Assembly (NCBI RefSeq): GCF_002278135.3
Contig: NZ_CP029425.2
Coordinates: 3,262,001-3,326,000 of the forward strand
Length of the DNA: 64,000 nt
Direction of reading: 5' to 3'
Origin: Bradyrhizobium ottawaense
Lineage (GTDB): Bacteria; Pseudomonadota; Alphaproteobacteria; Rhizobiales; Xanthobacteraceae
In this document: positions 19,154 to 27,927 of the stretch, in pieces
Numbering within the stretch: position 1 is the first letter of the stretch
Layout of the letters: every line of letters starts with the position of its first letter
Made by a program: the position numbers and the translations under genes
The notes under the pieces: generated by a model
What the model saw: only the letters and a program-made list of their open reading frames with translations
What the model was told of the DNA's origin: nothing
Databases searched by the model: none

Positions 19154-20593
19154 ATGCCGAAGCCCCTGGTCAAATCCGGCGCGTTGATCGATGGTTACAC
19201 CATCGGTGAATGCGTTCATGCCGGCGGCATGGCGACGTTGTGGACGGTCACCCATCCCGGCATCGACGTGCCCTTGCTGATGAAGATTCCGCGGGTGTCG
19301 GAGGGCGAGGATCCCGCCGCGATCGTCTCCTTCGAGATGGAGATGATGATCTTGCCGCGGCTGGCGGGTCCGCACGTCCCGGCCTGTTTCGGCACCGGCG
19401 ATTTCGCGCACCAGGCCTATGTCGTGATCGAGCGCATCGGCGGGACCACGCTCTACAAGCGGCTGCCCGACCTGCCGTTGCCTTACGACGAGGCGCGGCA
19501 GCTCGTCGCCAAGATCGCAACCGCGCTTGCCGATCTCCACCGCCAGAACGTGATCCATCACGACATCAAGCCGAGCAGCATCATGTTCCGCGATAGCGGC
19601 GAGGCGGTTCTGATCGACTACGGCCTGTCGCATCACAACCACCTGCCGGATCTCCTGCAGGAGGAATTCCGCCTGCCTTACGGCACCGCGCCCTACATGG
19701 CGCCCGAGCGGCTGTCAGGGGTGCGCGACGATCAGCGCAGCGATCTGTTTTCGCTCGGCGTGCTGCTCTATTTCTTCACGACTGGCGAGCGGCCCTTCGG
19801 CGAGGGCGAGACGATGCGCGCGATGCGGCGCCGGCTGTGGCGCGATCCGTATCCGCCGCGAAGCTTGCGCGCCGACTACCCGCCCTGGCTTCAGGAGGTG
19901 GTGTTGCGATGTCTCGAGATCGAGCCGGTGTGGCGCTATCCGACGGCGTCGCAGCTCGCCTTCGATCTCGCCCATCCGGACCAGGTCAAGCTCACCGCGC
20001 GCTCGGAGCGGGTGAAGCGCGACCCCATCGGCGTCGCTTGGCGGCGCCGCTTCAACCAGGGCGTCATGGCGCCGCGCGCGAAATCGGATGTCGCCGCCCA
20101 GATCGCATCGAGCCCTATCCTCGCCGTCGCGCTCGACACCGTGGAAGGCGCACCGGAGTTGAACGAGGCGCTGCGTGTGACCACCGAGCGCATCCTTGCC
20201 ACCTTGCCGTCAGCGCGGCTTGCCTGTGTCAACGTGCTCAAACTGAACCGGATCGCGATCGACCGTACCCTGGACGAGCAGGGGTCCAACAAGCATATCG
20301 ACCGCCTGGTCGCGCTCAGGCATTGGGCGACGCCGCTCAAGCTGGATGAGAGCCGGCTGTCGGCTCATGTGCTGGAGGCGGTCGATCCCGCCGCCGCGAT
20401 CCTGGAGTTCGCCGAGGTCAACCAGGTCGACCACGTCATCATCGGTGCGCGGCAGGGCTCGTTCAGGCGCACGCTGCTCGGCAGCGTCTCGGCCAAGGTG
20501 GCTTCGGAAGCGGCCTGCACCGTCACCGTGGTACGGCCGCCGCGGATGGCGGGGGAAGCCGGCGAGCCCAATGCCGGCGAAGTGCCGGGATAG
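19154..20593 (+). CDS. Serine/threonine kinase fused to a universal stress protein domain
   Basis: The 479-residue protein has a Hanks-type kinase domain (about 12-275): glycine loop near residue 18-28, Lys44 in 'LLMKIP', catalytic 'HHDIKPSS' (Asp137, Lys139), metal-binding 'IDYG' (Asp155, Phe replaced by Tyr), 'GTAPYMAPE' activation segment. Residues about 320-462 form a UspA-like domain ending in 'GARQGSFRRTLLGSVSAKV'. There is no membrane helix, unlike PknB-type kinases, so it is cytosolic. HRD is HHD, which places it in a non-RD-like class. A phosphoesterase lies immediately upstream. Substrates unknown. Confidence 0.92.
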   Translation: MPKPLVKSGALIDGYTIGECVHAGGMATLWTVTHPGIDVPLLMKIPRVSEGEDPAAIVSFEMEMMILPRLAGPHVPACFGTGDFAHQAYVVIERIGGTTLYKRLPDLPLPYDEARQLVAKIATALADLHRQNVIHHDIKPSSIMFRDSGEAVLIDYGLSHHNHLPDLLQEEFRLPYGTAPYMAPERLSGVRDDQRSDLFSLGVLLYFFTTGERPFGEGETMRAMRRRLWRDPYPPRSLRADYPPWLQEVVLRCLEIEPVWRYPTASQLAFDLAHPDQVKLTARSERVKRDPIGVAWRRRFNQGVMAPRAKSDVAAQIASSPILAVALDTVEGAPELNEALRVTTERILATLPSARLACVNVLKLNRIAIDRTLDEQGSNKHIDRLVALRHWATPLKLDESRLSAHVLEAVDPAAAILEFAEVNQVDHVIIGARQGSFRRTLLGSVSAKVASEAACTVTVVRPPRMAGEAGEPNAGEVPG

Positions 20594-20618
20594 GCCGCCT
20601 GGCCGATTTGAGGCTGGA

Positions 20619-20810
20619 TCAGGCCGCGTGGGCGGAGTGAGCGGTGCGCTTGCGGCGGATCGGCCAACAGAATTGCGGGCCGGGCCCGCCGTGATCCGCG
20701 CTGCCGCCGAAATACTGGATGATCTCGCGGCAGGGCTCGCAACTGAACAGGTTACGCGACGCGGATGCCTTGGTCATTTCCTTGAGGCAGTTCGGGCAGT
20801 GCGGTTTCAT
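20619..20810 (-). CDS. Small zinc-ribbon protein, 63 aa
   Basis: The peptide 'MKPHCPNCLKEMTK' continues to 'FSCEPCREIIQYFG', giving two CxxC pairs spaced like a zinc ribbon, then a basic tail. The frame is open up to 20918 but the ATG at 20810 gives a natural start; the upstream bases lack a Shine-Dalgarno, so the start is uncertain. Convergent with the kinase gene. A DNA- or protein-binding role would be a guess. Confidence 0.6.
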   Translation of the reverse strand: MKPHCPNCLKEMTKASASRNLFSCEPCREIIQYFGGSADHGGPGPQFCWPIRRKRTAHSAHAA

Positions 20811-21020
20811 GGGAGGTGGTCCGGAAAAGAGTGTCTCAGTGTCGGCGCTGCGACGGAAACGAATGATCGAGGTCCGAATTGTCGAGCCCGGCATCGTCGC
20901 CGAGTGCGCCATCGGCACGCTCGAGGCGGCCGAAGAAATAGTCGAGGCCCGGATGCGGGCGGCGGGGGATGCGGCACCTGCGCTTCGGCTGGCGCTTCAC
21001 GAGTGCGATCTGCATGGCGC

Positions 21021-21161
21021 TCAGCCACGACGACGAAGGTGGATGATGCGGGCGGAAGCCGCGGCCTTCACTGGTCGTGCGACAAAGAGGCTGCGAGTTG
21101 CAATCGCCGCGTTGAACCCGAACCACAACGCTACGCCAGTCCAAACCAGGGTCGTCGTCAT
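21021..21161 (-). CDS. Predicted 46-residue small membrane protein
   Basis: ATG at 21161 is preceded by GGGAGCACATC, a good ribosome-binding site. The peptide starts 'MTTTLVWTGVALWFGFNAAI' and continues into a short Arg-rich tail ('RIIHLRRRG'), giving one membrane helix with a positively charged cytoplasmic end. Overlapping longer frames on both strands here lack any protein-like pattern. I infer a genuine small inner-membrane protein; function unknown. The 210 bp between it and the zinc-ribbon gene hold nothing I can support. Confidence 0.5.
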   Translation of the reverse strand: MTTTLVWTGVALWFGFNAAIATRSLFVARPVKAAASARIIHLRRRG

Positions 21162-21326
21162 GATGTGCTCCCGTCAAAAGCAGGCAGGAGTCACTTGCGG
21201 TGATTTGCGCGAATCAGTGAAGTCCGGATGAGTACGGATCGAGAGTGCAATTTTAGGCAATACGCGTCACAACACCCGTAAAAGCCGCGGGATTTTCCCC
21301 CGTCCGCCCATGCCGTTTGATCCAGC

Positions 21327-22028
21327 TCAAATCGCTTCGCCGCGAGCTCCTAGCGCGGCATTGCGGATCGCGGCGATGTTGGTCTTGTAGGCTTCCTGCG
21401 TGCCGCCCCTGAACACGGATGTGCCGGCGACGAAGGCGTTGGCGCCGGCCGCGGCGAGCGCGCCTGCAACATCGGGGCCGACGCCGCCATCAACCTCGAT
21501 ATCGATCGGGCGTCCGGCCGTCATCGCGCGGATGTCGCGGATCTTGCCGATCGCGGAAGGGATGAAGGCCTGGCCGCCGAAGCCGGGATTGACCGACATC
21601 ACCAGCACGAGGTCGACGAGGTCGAGGACATATTCGAGCGTGCTGACCGGGGTGCCGGGATTGAGCGAGACGCCGGCCTTCTTGCCGAGCGCGCGGATCG
21701 CCTGGAGCGAGCGGTGCAAATGCGGACCGGCCTCCGCATGCACGGTGATGTGGTCGCAGCCGGCTTTCGCAAAGGCCTCGAGATAGGGGTCACAGGGCGA
21801 GATCATCAGGTGCGCGTCGAACACCTTCTTCGTGTGCGGGCGCATCGCCTTGATGACGTCGGGACCGTAGGAGATGTTGGGAACGAAGTGACCGTCCATC
21901 ACGTCGAGATGGATCCAGTCCGCGCCGGCGGCGTCGACGCTGCGCACCTCCTCGCCCAGCCTGGAGAAGTCCGAGGCCAGGATCGAGGGCGCGATTGCCA
22001 GGGGGCGGGGGGCGAAGGCTTGGGTCAT
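21327..22028 (-). CDS. rpe: Ribulose-phosphate 3-epimerase
   Basis: The 233-residue TIM-barrel enzyme interconverts ribulose 5-phosphate and xylulose 5-phosphate (pentose phosphate and Calvin cycles). Diagnostic motifs are '[15 protein letters not shown]', '[14 protein letters not shown]', '[11 protein letters not shown]' and 'EVDGGVGPD', carrying the metal-binding His and Asp residues. Length is standard. It is transcribed as a single gene here, away from the EF-hand gene. Confidence 0.97.
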   Translation of the reverse strand: MTQAFAPRPLAIAPSILASDFSRLGEEVRSVDAAGADWIHLDVMDGHFVPNISYGPDVIKAMRPHTKKVFDAHLMISPCDPYLEAFAKAGCDHITVHAEAGPHLHRSLQAIRALGKKAGVSLNPGTPVSTLEYVLDLVDLVLVMSVNPGFGGQAFIPSAIGKIRDIRAMTAGRPIDIEVDGGVGPDVAGALAAAGANAFVAGTSVFRGGTQEAYKTNIAAIRNAALGARGEAI

Positions 22029-22212
22029 GGCGCGGTTTCCCGTGGCGGCCGAAAGAAGATTGGGCCTCGCCTAACATGGGCCTCCGTGGCGGGCAATGCA
22101 GGGCAGGCGTGCTTCCTGTGGGCGGAAATTTCTGCCGCGGCCGGCATGAATTGCCGGTGTTCCCGCGCCGTCCAAGGCGCGGTGGCGGCGGATTTCATTG
22201 AACTTTTTGCGC

Positions 22213-22228
22213 TGGCACGACGCTTGCT
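22213..22228 (+). promoter_or_regulatory. Sigma-54 (-24/-12) promoter of the EF-hand gene
   Basis: TGGCACGACGCTTGCT matches the RpoN consensus TGGCACG-N4-TTGC(A/T) at every defined position, with the obligatory 10 bp between GG and GC. It lies 56 bp upstream of the ATG of the EF-hand gene in the correct orientation. I found no NifA (TGT-N10-ACA) or NtrC-type site in the 150 bp upstream, so the activator is unknown. Confidence 0.65.
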
Positions 22229-22283
22229 GACGTTACCCGACAGAACATTGGCCGCGGCATGCCGCGTCGGTTGGAGTTGTGCA

Positions 22284-23075
22284 ATGCTGTTAGCCCTTGG
22301 CGCCGTGTCCAGCGCGCTCGACGCGATCCAGTCGCTGACGAACTCGAAGTCGTCCTCGTCGACGCAGAAGGCCGGGTCAACGCAGAAGGCCGGATCTTCG
22401 CAAGGCGCAACCAACCCGTTCGCGATCGACAGCAGCACGGGCAGCATGACGACCTCATTGGTCGGCTCAGGCAGTCCTCCACAGATCGCGCCGGAGACCA
22501 TGAACGCGCTGCTCGCCGCGCAGAGCCAGTCGACCGACGGCGCGAGCAGTTCGGCGAGCTCGACCTCGTCGAGTTCGTCGTCCTCGATGTCGAAGGGCCG
22601 GGAGACTGCGCTCAAGGATCTGTTCTCGCAGATCGATGCGGACGGCGACGGCAGCATTACCAAGTCCGAGTTCGAGGACGCGCTGGGCGCCGGCGGCACC
22701 AACCTCGCGCAGGCCGACGATGTCTTCTCGAAGCTGGATGCGAATGCCGACGGCAACGTCAGCCTTGACGAGATGTCGAAGGCGCTGAAGAGCGGCCACG
22801 GACACCATCACGCGCAAGGCGCCGGCGGCGCGGGCGACGGATCGGATTCCTCGTCGAAGTCCGGCGGCGGATCGACCTCGACCACGACGACCGCGGCCGA
22901 CGGCTCGACCACGACGACCGTCACCTATGCCGACGGCTTCAAGATGTCGACGACGGTGCCGGGCGCCTCCAGCCCCCGCAACTCGGCTTACGATCTGTTC
23001 GCGCAGTTGATGCAGCAGCAAGGCGGGCAGGGTTCTTCGGCGGCTGCCGGTTCGTCGATGTCGATGAGCGTGTGA
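22284..23075 (+). CDS. Ser-rich EF-hand calcium-binding protein
   Basis: The 263-residue product has a Ser/Thr/Gly-rich, probably disordered N-terminal half, then two canonical EF-hand loops: Asp118-Glu129 ('DADGDGSITKSE') and Asp152-Glu163 ('DANADGNVSLDE'), and a Ser/Thr-rich C-terminal region. It has no standard signal peptide. From memory it resembles the Bradyrhizobium family annotated as XopAW-like type III calcium-binding effectors, but that needs a search; no T3SS gene or tts box is visible here. ATG is preceded by GGAG at 8 nt. The frame is open upstream but lies within the divergent rpe region. Confidence 0.85.
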   Translation: MLLALGAVSSALDAIQSLTNSKSSSSTQKAGSTQKAGSSQGATNPFAIDSSTGSMTTSLVGSGSPPQIAPETMNALLAAQSQSTDGASSSASSTSSSSSSSMSKGRETALKDLFSQIDADGDGSITKSEFEDALGAGGTNLAQADDVFSKLDANADGNVSLDEMSKALKSGHGHHHAQGAGGAGDGSDSSSKSGGGSTSTTTTAADGSTTTTVTYADGFKMSTTVPGASSPRNSAYDLFAQLMQQQGGQGSSAAAGSSMSMSV

Positions 23076-23088
23076 GCGGCATCCGAGA

Positions 23089-23301
23089 TTAGCCGGCATA
23101 TTCCTGCGTGATGTCACGATAGGCGTACCGGTCGCGGATTTCGTGGTTGAAGAACGCCCCCTTTGAGCGCGTTTCCCTGAACGCGGCGGCGACCTCGGGC
23201 GGAATATCCTCGTAGACATAGAGGCGTCCGCTGACGAAAGCCACCTTCAGCTCGCGCGTATCCGGCGCATAGCAAAAGAAGCGGATCACGGAAGACGGCA
23301 T
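23089..23301 (-). CDS. KTSC-domain small protein
   Basis: The 70-residue protein matches the KTSC domain pattern: 'SVIRFFCYAPDTRELKVAF' followed by 'YVYEDIPPEVAAAFRE' and 'GAFFNHEIRDRY'. Members are small stand-alone proteins or lysyl-tRNA synthetase-like C-terminal extensions, of unknown but possibly nucleic-acid-binding function. It is convergent with the EF-hand gene. Confidence 0.85.
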   Translation of the reverse strand: MPSSVIRFFCYAPDTRELKVAFVSGRLYVYEDIPPEVAAAFRETRSKGAFFNHEIRDRYAYRDITQEYAG

Positions 23302-23352
23302 GGCGGTACACCTTGGCCCGCCAGGATAACGCCGTATCCGCCGTTTCGGTTT

Positions 23353-24348
23353 CTAGCCGAACCGGTCCTTCCAGGACGGCTGCGCCCCCGGGAACGGCAG
23401 CGCGGCCGCGCTATAGACGCCGCGGGCGATTGCGCGTGCGACCACGTTGGCCGCGACGGTGCCGAGTTCGGTGAGGCCGACCAGCGGATCGATCGGCTTC
23501 TCACCGGTCGCGGCCGCAAACAGCACGTCTCCGTCGGTCGGTGCATGCACCGGATAGATCGCCCGGGCGAATCCGGTGTGCGCGATCATCGCGAGCCGCT
23601 TGGCCTGGGGCTTGGTCAGCACTGCGTCGGTGACGACGGCGCCAATGGTGGTGTTTTCGCGCGCGTTCGCGGAAGGACCGCCCTTGATGCGCATGCGGAG
23701 CATGTCGTCGGTGAACTTGTCCGGCAGGCCACGTCCGCCGAACTCGCCGTTCACCTCGAACGGCGCCGCCCAGAACCAGGGTCCGTTGCCGACGGTGACG
23801 CTTCCCACCGCGTTGACGGCGACGATCGCGGCGACCTTGACGCCATCAGGCGTTACCGCCGAGGCCGAGCCGAGCCCGCCCTTGAACGTTGCGGTGGTGG
23901 CACCGAGGCCGGCGCCGGCGCTGCCGATCGCAAAGTCAGTGCCGGCGGCGGCCGCCGCGGCGTAGCCGAGGTCGCGATAGGGCGAGAACCGTCCCCAGGC
24001 CTTGTCGCCCCCATTGAGCAGATCGAACAGGATCGCGCCCGGCACGATCGGGATCAGTGCTTCCCGAACCCGGTGGCCGCGGCCCTGCTCGGCGAGCCAG
24101 GCCTGCACTCCGCCGCCGGTATCGAGGCCAAACGCGGAACCGCCTGACAGTGCGATCGCGTCGATGCGCTCGACGGTGTTGGCGAGATCGAGCAGCGCGT
24201 CCTCGCGCGTGCCGGGGCCGCCGCCGCGGACGTCGATCGCCGCGACCGCCGGCTGGTCGAAGATGATCGCGGTCGTGCCGGAGGCCACTTTCGTATCTTC
24301 GGCATGGCCGACGCGGACGCCGGCAATATCGGTGAGCAGATTTTTCAA
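23353..24348 (-). CDS. P1 family peptidase (DmpA/NylC-type N-terminal nucleophile aminopeptidase)
   Basis: The 331-residue product starts with 'KNLLTDIAGVRVGHAED', the standard N-terminus of the family. It has 'RGGGPGTREDALLD', 'SGGSAFGLD' and 'NTTIGAVVTDA', where autocleavage before the Thr nucleophile is expected. No ATG or GTG precedes the conserved start for a long way, and TTG at 24348, with GAGG five bases upstream, is the only sensible start. A longer reading would run through the kinase gene. It lies 58 nt downstream of the hybrid kinase and may be co-transcribed. Confidence 0.9.
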   Translation of the reverse strand: MKNLLTDIAGVRVGHAEDTKVASGTTAIIFDQPAVAAIDVRGGGPGTREDALLDLANTVERIDAIALSGGSAFGLDTGGGVQAWLAEQGRGHRVREALIPIVPGAILFDLLNGGDKAWGRFSPYRDLGYAAAAAAGTDFAIGSAGAGLGATTATFKGGLGSASAVTPDGVKVAAIVAVNAVGSVTVGNGPWFWAAPFEVNGEFGGRGLPDKFTDDMLRMRIKGGPSANARENTTIGAVVTDAVLTKPQAKRLAMIAHTGFARAIYPVHAPTDGDVLFAAATGEKPIDPLVGLTELGTVAANVVARAIARGVYSAAALPFPGAQPSWKDRFG

Positions 24349-24406
24349 GGCGGCCTCATCGTTGAGTGCAGTTCGCGAACTGCGATAGCGCAGAGAGGAC
24401 GCAGGC

Positions 24407-27190
24407 TCAACTCGCCAGTGCCGTCCTGAGCATCTTGGCAAGCTCGGACTTGCGGTAGGGCTTTGCCAGCAGCAGCACGCCGGAATCCAGCCGGCCGTGG
24501 TGGACGATGGCGTTCTCGGTGTAGCCCGAGGTGAACAGCGTCTTGAGGTCGGGGCGGCGGCGGGCGGCTTCATCGGCAAGCTGGCGGCCGTTCATGTTGC
24601 CCGGCATGATGATATCGGTGAAGAGCAGGTCGATGGTCTTGTCGTTGTCGATGATGGTCAGGGCCTCCGCGCCGTTGGCGGCCTCGAGCGCGGTGTAGCC
24701 GAGGCTCTTGACCTGGGTCACCACGTATTGCCGCACCAGTGCGTCGTCCTCGACGATCAGGATCTTCTCGTCGCCGCCCGTGATGGGCGCGTTCTGGAGC
24801 ACTTCGATCTCGGTCTCCTGCACGCCGCTCGAGCGCGGCAGGTAGATCTTGACGCTCGTGCCGTGGCCTTCCTCGCTGTAGATCTTGATGTGGCCGCCGG
24901 ACTGCTTGACGAAGCCGAACACCATGCTGAGCCCAAGCCCGGTACCCTTGCCAACCTCCTTGGTGGTGAAGAAGGGGTCGAACACCCGGTCGATCAACTC
25001 CGGCGGAATTCCGGAGCCGGTGTCGCTGACCGCGATCATCACGTAACTGCCGGCGACCATGTCGGCATTCATGCTGGCATAGCCGTCGTCGAGGAAGACG
25101 TTGCGGGTCTCCAGCACCAGGGTGCCGCCATCGGGCATCGCGTCACGCGCGTTCAGCGCGAGATTGAGGATCGCCGTGGAAAGCTGGCCGGGGTCGACCA
25201 GAGCCGGCCATGCATCCTCGGTGAGCTGCGGCATGATGGTGATCTGCTCGCCCAGAGTGGGGTGCAACAGCTTGGCGGCTTCGAGTGCCAGCGCATTGAC
25301 GTCGATCTCGCGGGGCTGGAGCGGCTGCTTGCGGGCGAAGGCAAGCAGGTGCTTGGTCAGCTGCGCGCCGCGCTCGGCGGCGTCGTCGATCAGCTTGGTG
25401 ATCGCAGCCAGCTCGGGCCGGTCGGCGACCGCGTCGGACAAGATGCCGATCGTGCCGGTGATGACGGTCAGCACGTTGTTGAAATCGTGAGCGACGCCGC
25501 CGGTCAACTGACCGATGGAATCCATTTTCTGGACCTGCCGGAACTGGGCTTCGGCGGCCTGCTTCTCCGTGAGATCCCGGCCGATGAAGAAGTGACGCTT
25601 CACCGGCTCGGACCAGGTGCCCATCCAGTTCAGCGTGACCTCGTGACCGTCGTAGTGATAGTAGCGCGCCTCGAAGCTGCGCTTGACCGCGCCGCGCCGC
25701 GCCGCGCGCATCTCCTCCCGGGTTCTATCGAGGTCGTCGGGGTGAATGAACTCGGTGGCGCTGTGCCCGATCAGATCTTCCGGGCTGAAGCCCAGGATGT
25801 CCTTCACGCTTGGGCTGACCTGGATGAAATTGCCGAAACCGTCGGTGACCAGGATCAGGTCCTGCGAAGTCTCGAAGATGCGCTGGCGCTCCTCGATCTC
25901 GCGGCGAAGCTTTTCCCTGGATTGCTTCTCCTCGGTGATGTCGTGGGCGATCTTGGAGGCGCCGATGATCTCGCCGCTCTCCGCCCGAAGTGGCGAGACG
26001 TTGAGGACGACGTCGAGCGCGCGACCATCCTTCCTGAGACGGACCGTCTCGTGCTGGGCAATCGACTCGTTGCTGCTGATGCGATTGAGAATGCTCCTGA
26101 CTTCGGGCTTGCGATCCTCAGGCACGATGATGTCGATCGGCTTGCCGACGGCCTCTGCGGCGGAATAGCCGAACAGGTGCTCGGCGGCACGGTTCCAGCC
26201 GGTGATGGCGCCGTTGAGCGACTGGGTGATGATGGCGTCGTTGGAGGATTCGACGACGGCGCCATACAGGGCGAGGCGCTTGCCGTAGAAGTCGCGATCC
26301 GACGCCGATTGCTCGCGCAGCCTGCCGACAAGACCCACCGTCCGGGCCTGGAGGCGAACGTTCTCGATCAACAGCACCGCCAGCACGAAGCTCGACGCGC
26401 AGAGGCCATAGAGACGGCCGGCGTAGAAACCGAGATCGAAGCGCACGACGTTGACGATCGCAGACAGCGCGATGTCGAACAGCCATGCGCACATCACGAC
26501 CATGAGCCATATGTCGATCACCGAATGCGGGCGCCTGAACCACAGTGAAACGAGCGCGGCGAAGCTCAGCGACCAAACAAAAGACACGACCCCGATCATG
26601 GTCGGTGTGTATCGGCTGTCGCGGAGCAGGACCGGCAACAGATCGTGCTGGGCGGTGACGACCCAGGTGAAGGCAGCCATGGTCGCGACGACGCCGAGCA
26701 CGATGGCGTAGATCACGTTGCTTGTCGTGCCCCGGACCCTGGGGCCGCCATCCTTTTCCTTCAGCCAGGCATAGCCCAGCACGAACAGCGGGAAGGCGCC
26801 GTGCCAGACCATGTAGAGCCAGACCGTGGTCTGACTGCCGGCGCCAAACAGCCCGGTCGGCGCGAACAGGCCGGGAAAGGTGAGGGCATGGACCAGCGCT
26901 GCCGCGGCGGTGAACAGGTAGCCGGTCGACAGCCACAACAGGGCGCGGGTCCGCAGCACCGAAAACTGCGACAGCAGCAGCACAGCCGTGATGATGTCGC
27001 TCACCGCCAGGGCGGATTGGTAGCTCGCGACGAAGGCGGGGACCGGCGGCAGCTGGATACCTGCAAACGGCACGGCCAAGGCGAACAGGATCGAAGAGAT
27101 GCCGACGATCCACATTGCCGCGGTCCGGTCGGCCGATGCGGCCGGCAGAGTTGAAAGAAATGTGCTTCGGTCGATCGCAGGCACGTTCAT
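24407..27190 (-). CDS. Hybrid sensor histidine kinase with MASE4, PAS, HisKA and receiver domains
   Basis: The protein (927 aa from the chosen ATG; the frame is open to 27259) has an N-terminal MASE4-type membrane sensor with about seven helices. Two PAS domains follow ('GYSAAEAVGKPIDIIVPEDR' and 'DILGFSPEDLIGHSATEFIH'), each with a PAC-like tail. The kinase core has the phospho-acceptor His in 'GGVAHDFNNVLTVITG' and ATP-binding motifs ('NLALNARDAMPDGG', 'GTGLGLSMVFGFVKQSGG'). A C-terminal receiver has Asp near residue 859 ('LLFTDIIMPG'). No DNA-binding output is present. A stand-alone receiver is divergently encoded. Start choice is uncertain because no good ribosome-binding site is seen. 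Confidence 0.93.
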   Translation of the reverse strand: MNVPAIDRSTFLSTLPAASADRTAAMWIVGISSILFALAVPFAGIQLPPVPAFVASYQSALAVSDIITAVLLLSQFSVLRTRALLWLSTGYLFTAAAALVHALTFPGLFAPTGLFGAGSQTTVWLYMVWHGAFPLFVLGYAWLKEKDGGPRVRGTTSNVIYAIVLGVVATMAAFTWVVTAQHDLLPVLLRDSRYTPTMIGVVSFVWSLSFAALVSLWFRRPHSVIDIWLMVVMCAWLFDIALSAIVNVVRFDLGFYAGRLYGLCASSFVLAVLLIENVRLQARTVGLVGRLREQSASDRDFYGKRLALYGAVVESSNDAIITQSLNGAITGWNRAAEHLFGYSAAEAVGKPIDIIVPEDRKPEVRSILNRISSNESIAQHETVRLRKDGRALDVVLNVSPLRAESGEIIGASKIAHDITEEKQSREKLRREIEERQRIFETSQDLILVTDGFGNFIQVSPSVKDILGFSPEDLIGHSATEFIHPDDLDRTREEMRAARRGAVKRSFEARYYHYDGHEVTLNWMGTWSEPVKRHFFIGRDLTEKQAAEAQFRQVQKMDSIGQLTGGVAHDFNNVLTVITGTIGILSDAVADRPELAAITKLIDDAAERGAQLTKHLLAFARKQPLQPREIDVNALALEAAKLLHPTLGEQITIMPQLTEDAWPALVDPGQLSTAILNLALNARDAMPDGGTLVLETRNVFLDDGYASMNADMVAGSYVMIAVSDTGSGIPPELIDRVFDPFFTTKEVGKGTGLGLSMVFGFVKQSGGHIKIYSEEGHGTSVKIYLPRSSGVQETEIEVLQNAPITGGDEKILIVEDDALVRQYVVTQVKSLGYTALEAANGAEALTIIDNDKTIDLLFTDIIMPGNMNGRQLADEAARRRPDLKTLFTSGYTENAIVHHGRLDSGVLLLAKPYRKSELAKMLRTALAS

Positions 27191-27459
27191 CTCATGCAGA
27201 CCCGTTTTGAGCATCTCCGCAGTTCCAGGATACGGCAGTCTTGATTCCACGGCCCCCACGGTAGCCCGTTCCGGGCGCGTGTCGTGAACTGTTGCAGTGA
27301 CGACTCAACCGAAGGTTACAGCTTACTTAATTTTGGTGGGAGCGCGGAATAGGGATCGGGTAAGATGCGCTTTACTGGGCGGTGTCACAATGCCCTGCCG
27401 CCGCGGCGGGTTCCAGGTTTGAATCATACGATTTGGATCAATCTGTGGGGGTCATTCCC

Positions 27460-27846
27460 ATGCCTCGTGTTCTCATCATCGACGACCAGAAGGACGTGCG
27501 CGCGATGGTCGCGATCGTGCTTCGGGTCAACCGTTACGAGGTTGCCGAGGCCGACAGCGGTGCGGCCGGGCTGAAAACCTTCGCGGAAGGCTCTTTTGAC
27601 GCGGCGATTGTCGATATTTTCCTTGGCGACGTCAGCGGTGTCGACGTCATCGCGACCCTGCGCGAGCAGGCGCCGGGGCTTCCCGTCGTTGCGGTGTCCG
27701 GAATGACGGCGCTGGATTTCATGGAGCAGTCGTCCCACCTGGCCAGCGTGGTCTGCCTGCAGAAACCGTTTCGGCCGAACGATCTCCTGCAAGCGCTTCG
27801 GAAAGCCCAGGCCGCGGCCAGCGGCGAGCTGCCTGCAGCCGTCTGA
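27460..27846 (+). CDS. Single-domain response regulator
   Basis: The 128-residue protein is only a receiver domain: acidic pair in 'VLIIDDQKD', phospho-acceptor Asp52 in 'AAIVDIFLGD', Lys in 'LQKPFRPND'. ATG is preceded by GGGGG at about 9 nt; a longer frame from 27382 is less likely. It diverges from the hybrid kinase and is a natural phosphorelay partner or competitor of that kinase. No output domain, so it acts by protein contact. Confidence 0.92.
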   Translation: MPRVLIIDDQKDVRAMVAIVLRVNRYEVAEADSGAAGLKTFAEGSFDAAIVDIFLGDVSGVDVIATLREQAPGLPVVAVSGMTALDFMEQSSHLASVVCLQKPFRPNDLLQALRKAQAAASGELPAAV

Positions 27847-27864
27847 ACCCGCTGCGAAAAGAAA

Positions 27865-27885
27865 CGCCCCGGGCAAGCCGGGGCG
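27865..27885 (-). terminator. Rho-independent terminator of the Liv substrate-binding gene
   Basis: CGCCCCGG and CCGGGGCG form a perfect 8-bp stem with a 5-nt loop. Read on the minus strand it is followed by TTTCTTTTC, so it ends transcription coming from the gene that stops at 27928. It lies 20 bp past the stop of the convergent response regulator. Confidence 0.7.
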
Positions 27886-27927
27886 TGGTGACGATCGTAT
27901 GGCGGTCCGAGGGCGCGGCAAGCGGGC

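Noticed and set aside
20719..21231. 170-codon open frame on the plus strand
   Set aside because: It overlaps the zinc-ribbon and small membrane ORFs antisense, is Arg/Ala-rich with no domain pattern, and lacks a ribosome-binding site.
21317..21330. TTGATCCAGCTCAA resembling an FNR/FixK box
   Set aside because: One half-site is off consensus, it overlaps the 3' end of rpe, and no gene start is placed to use it.
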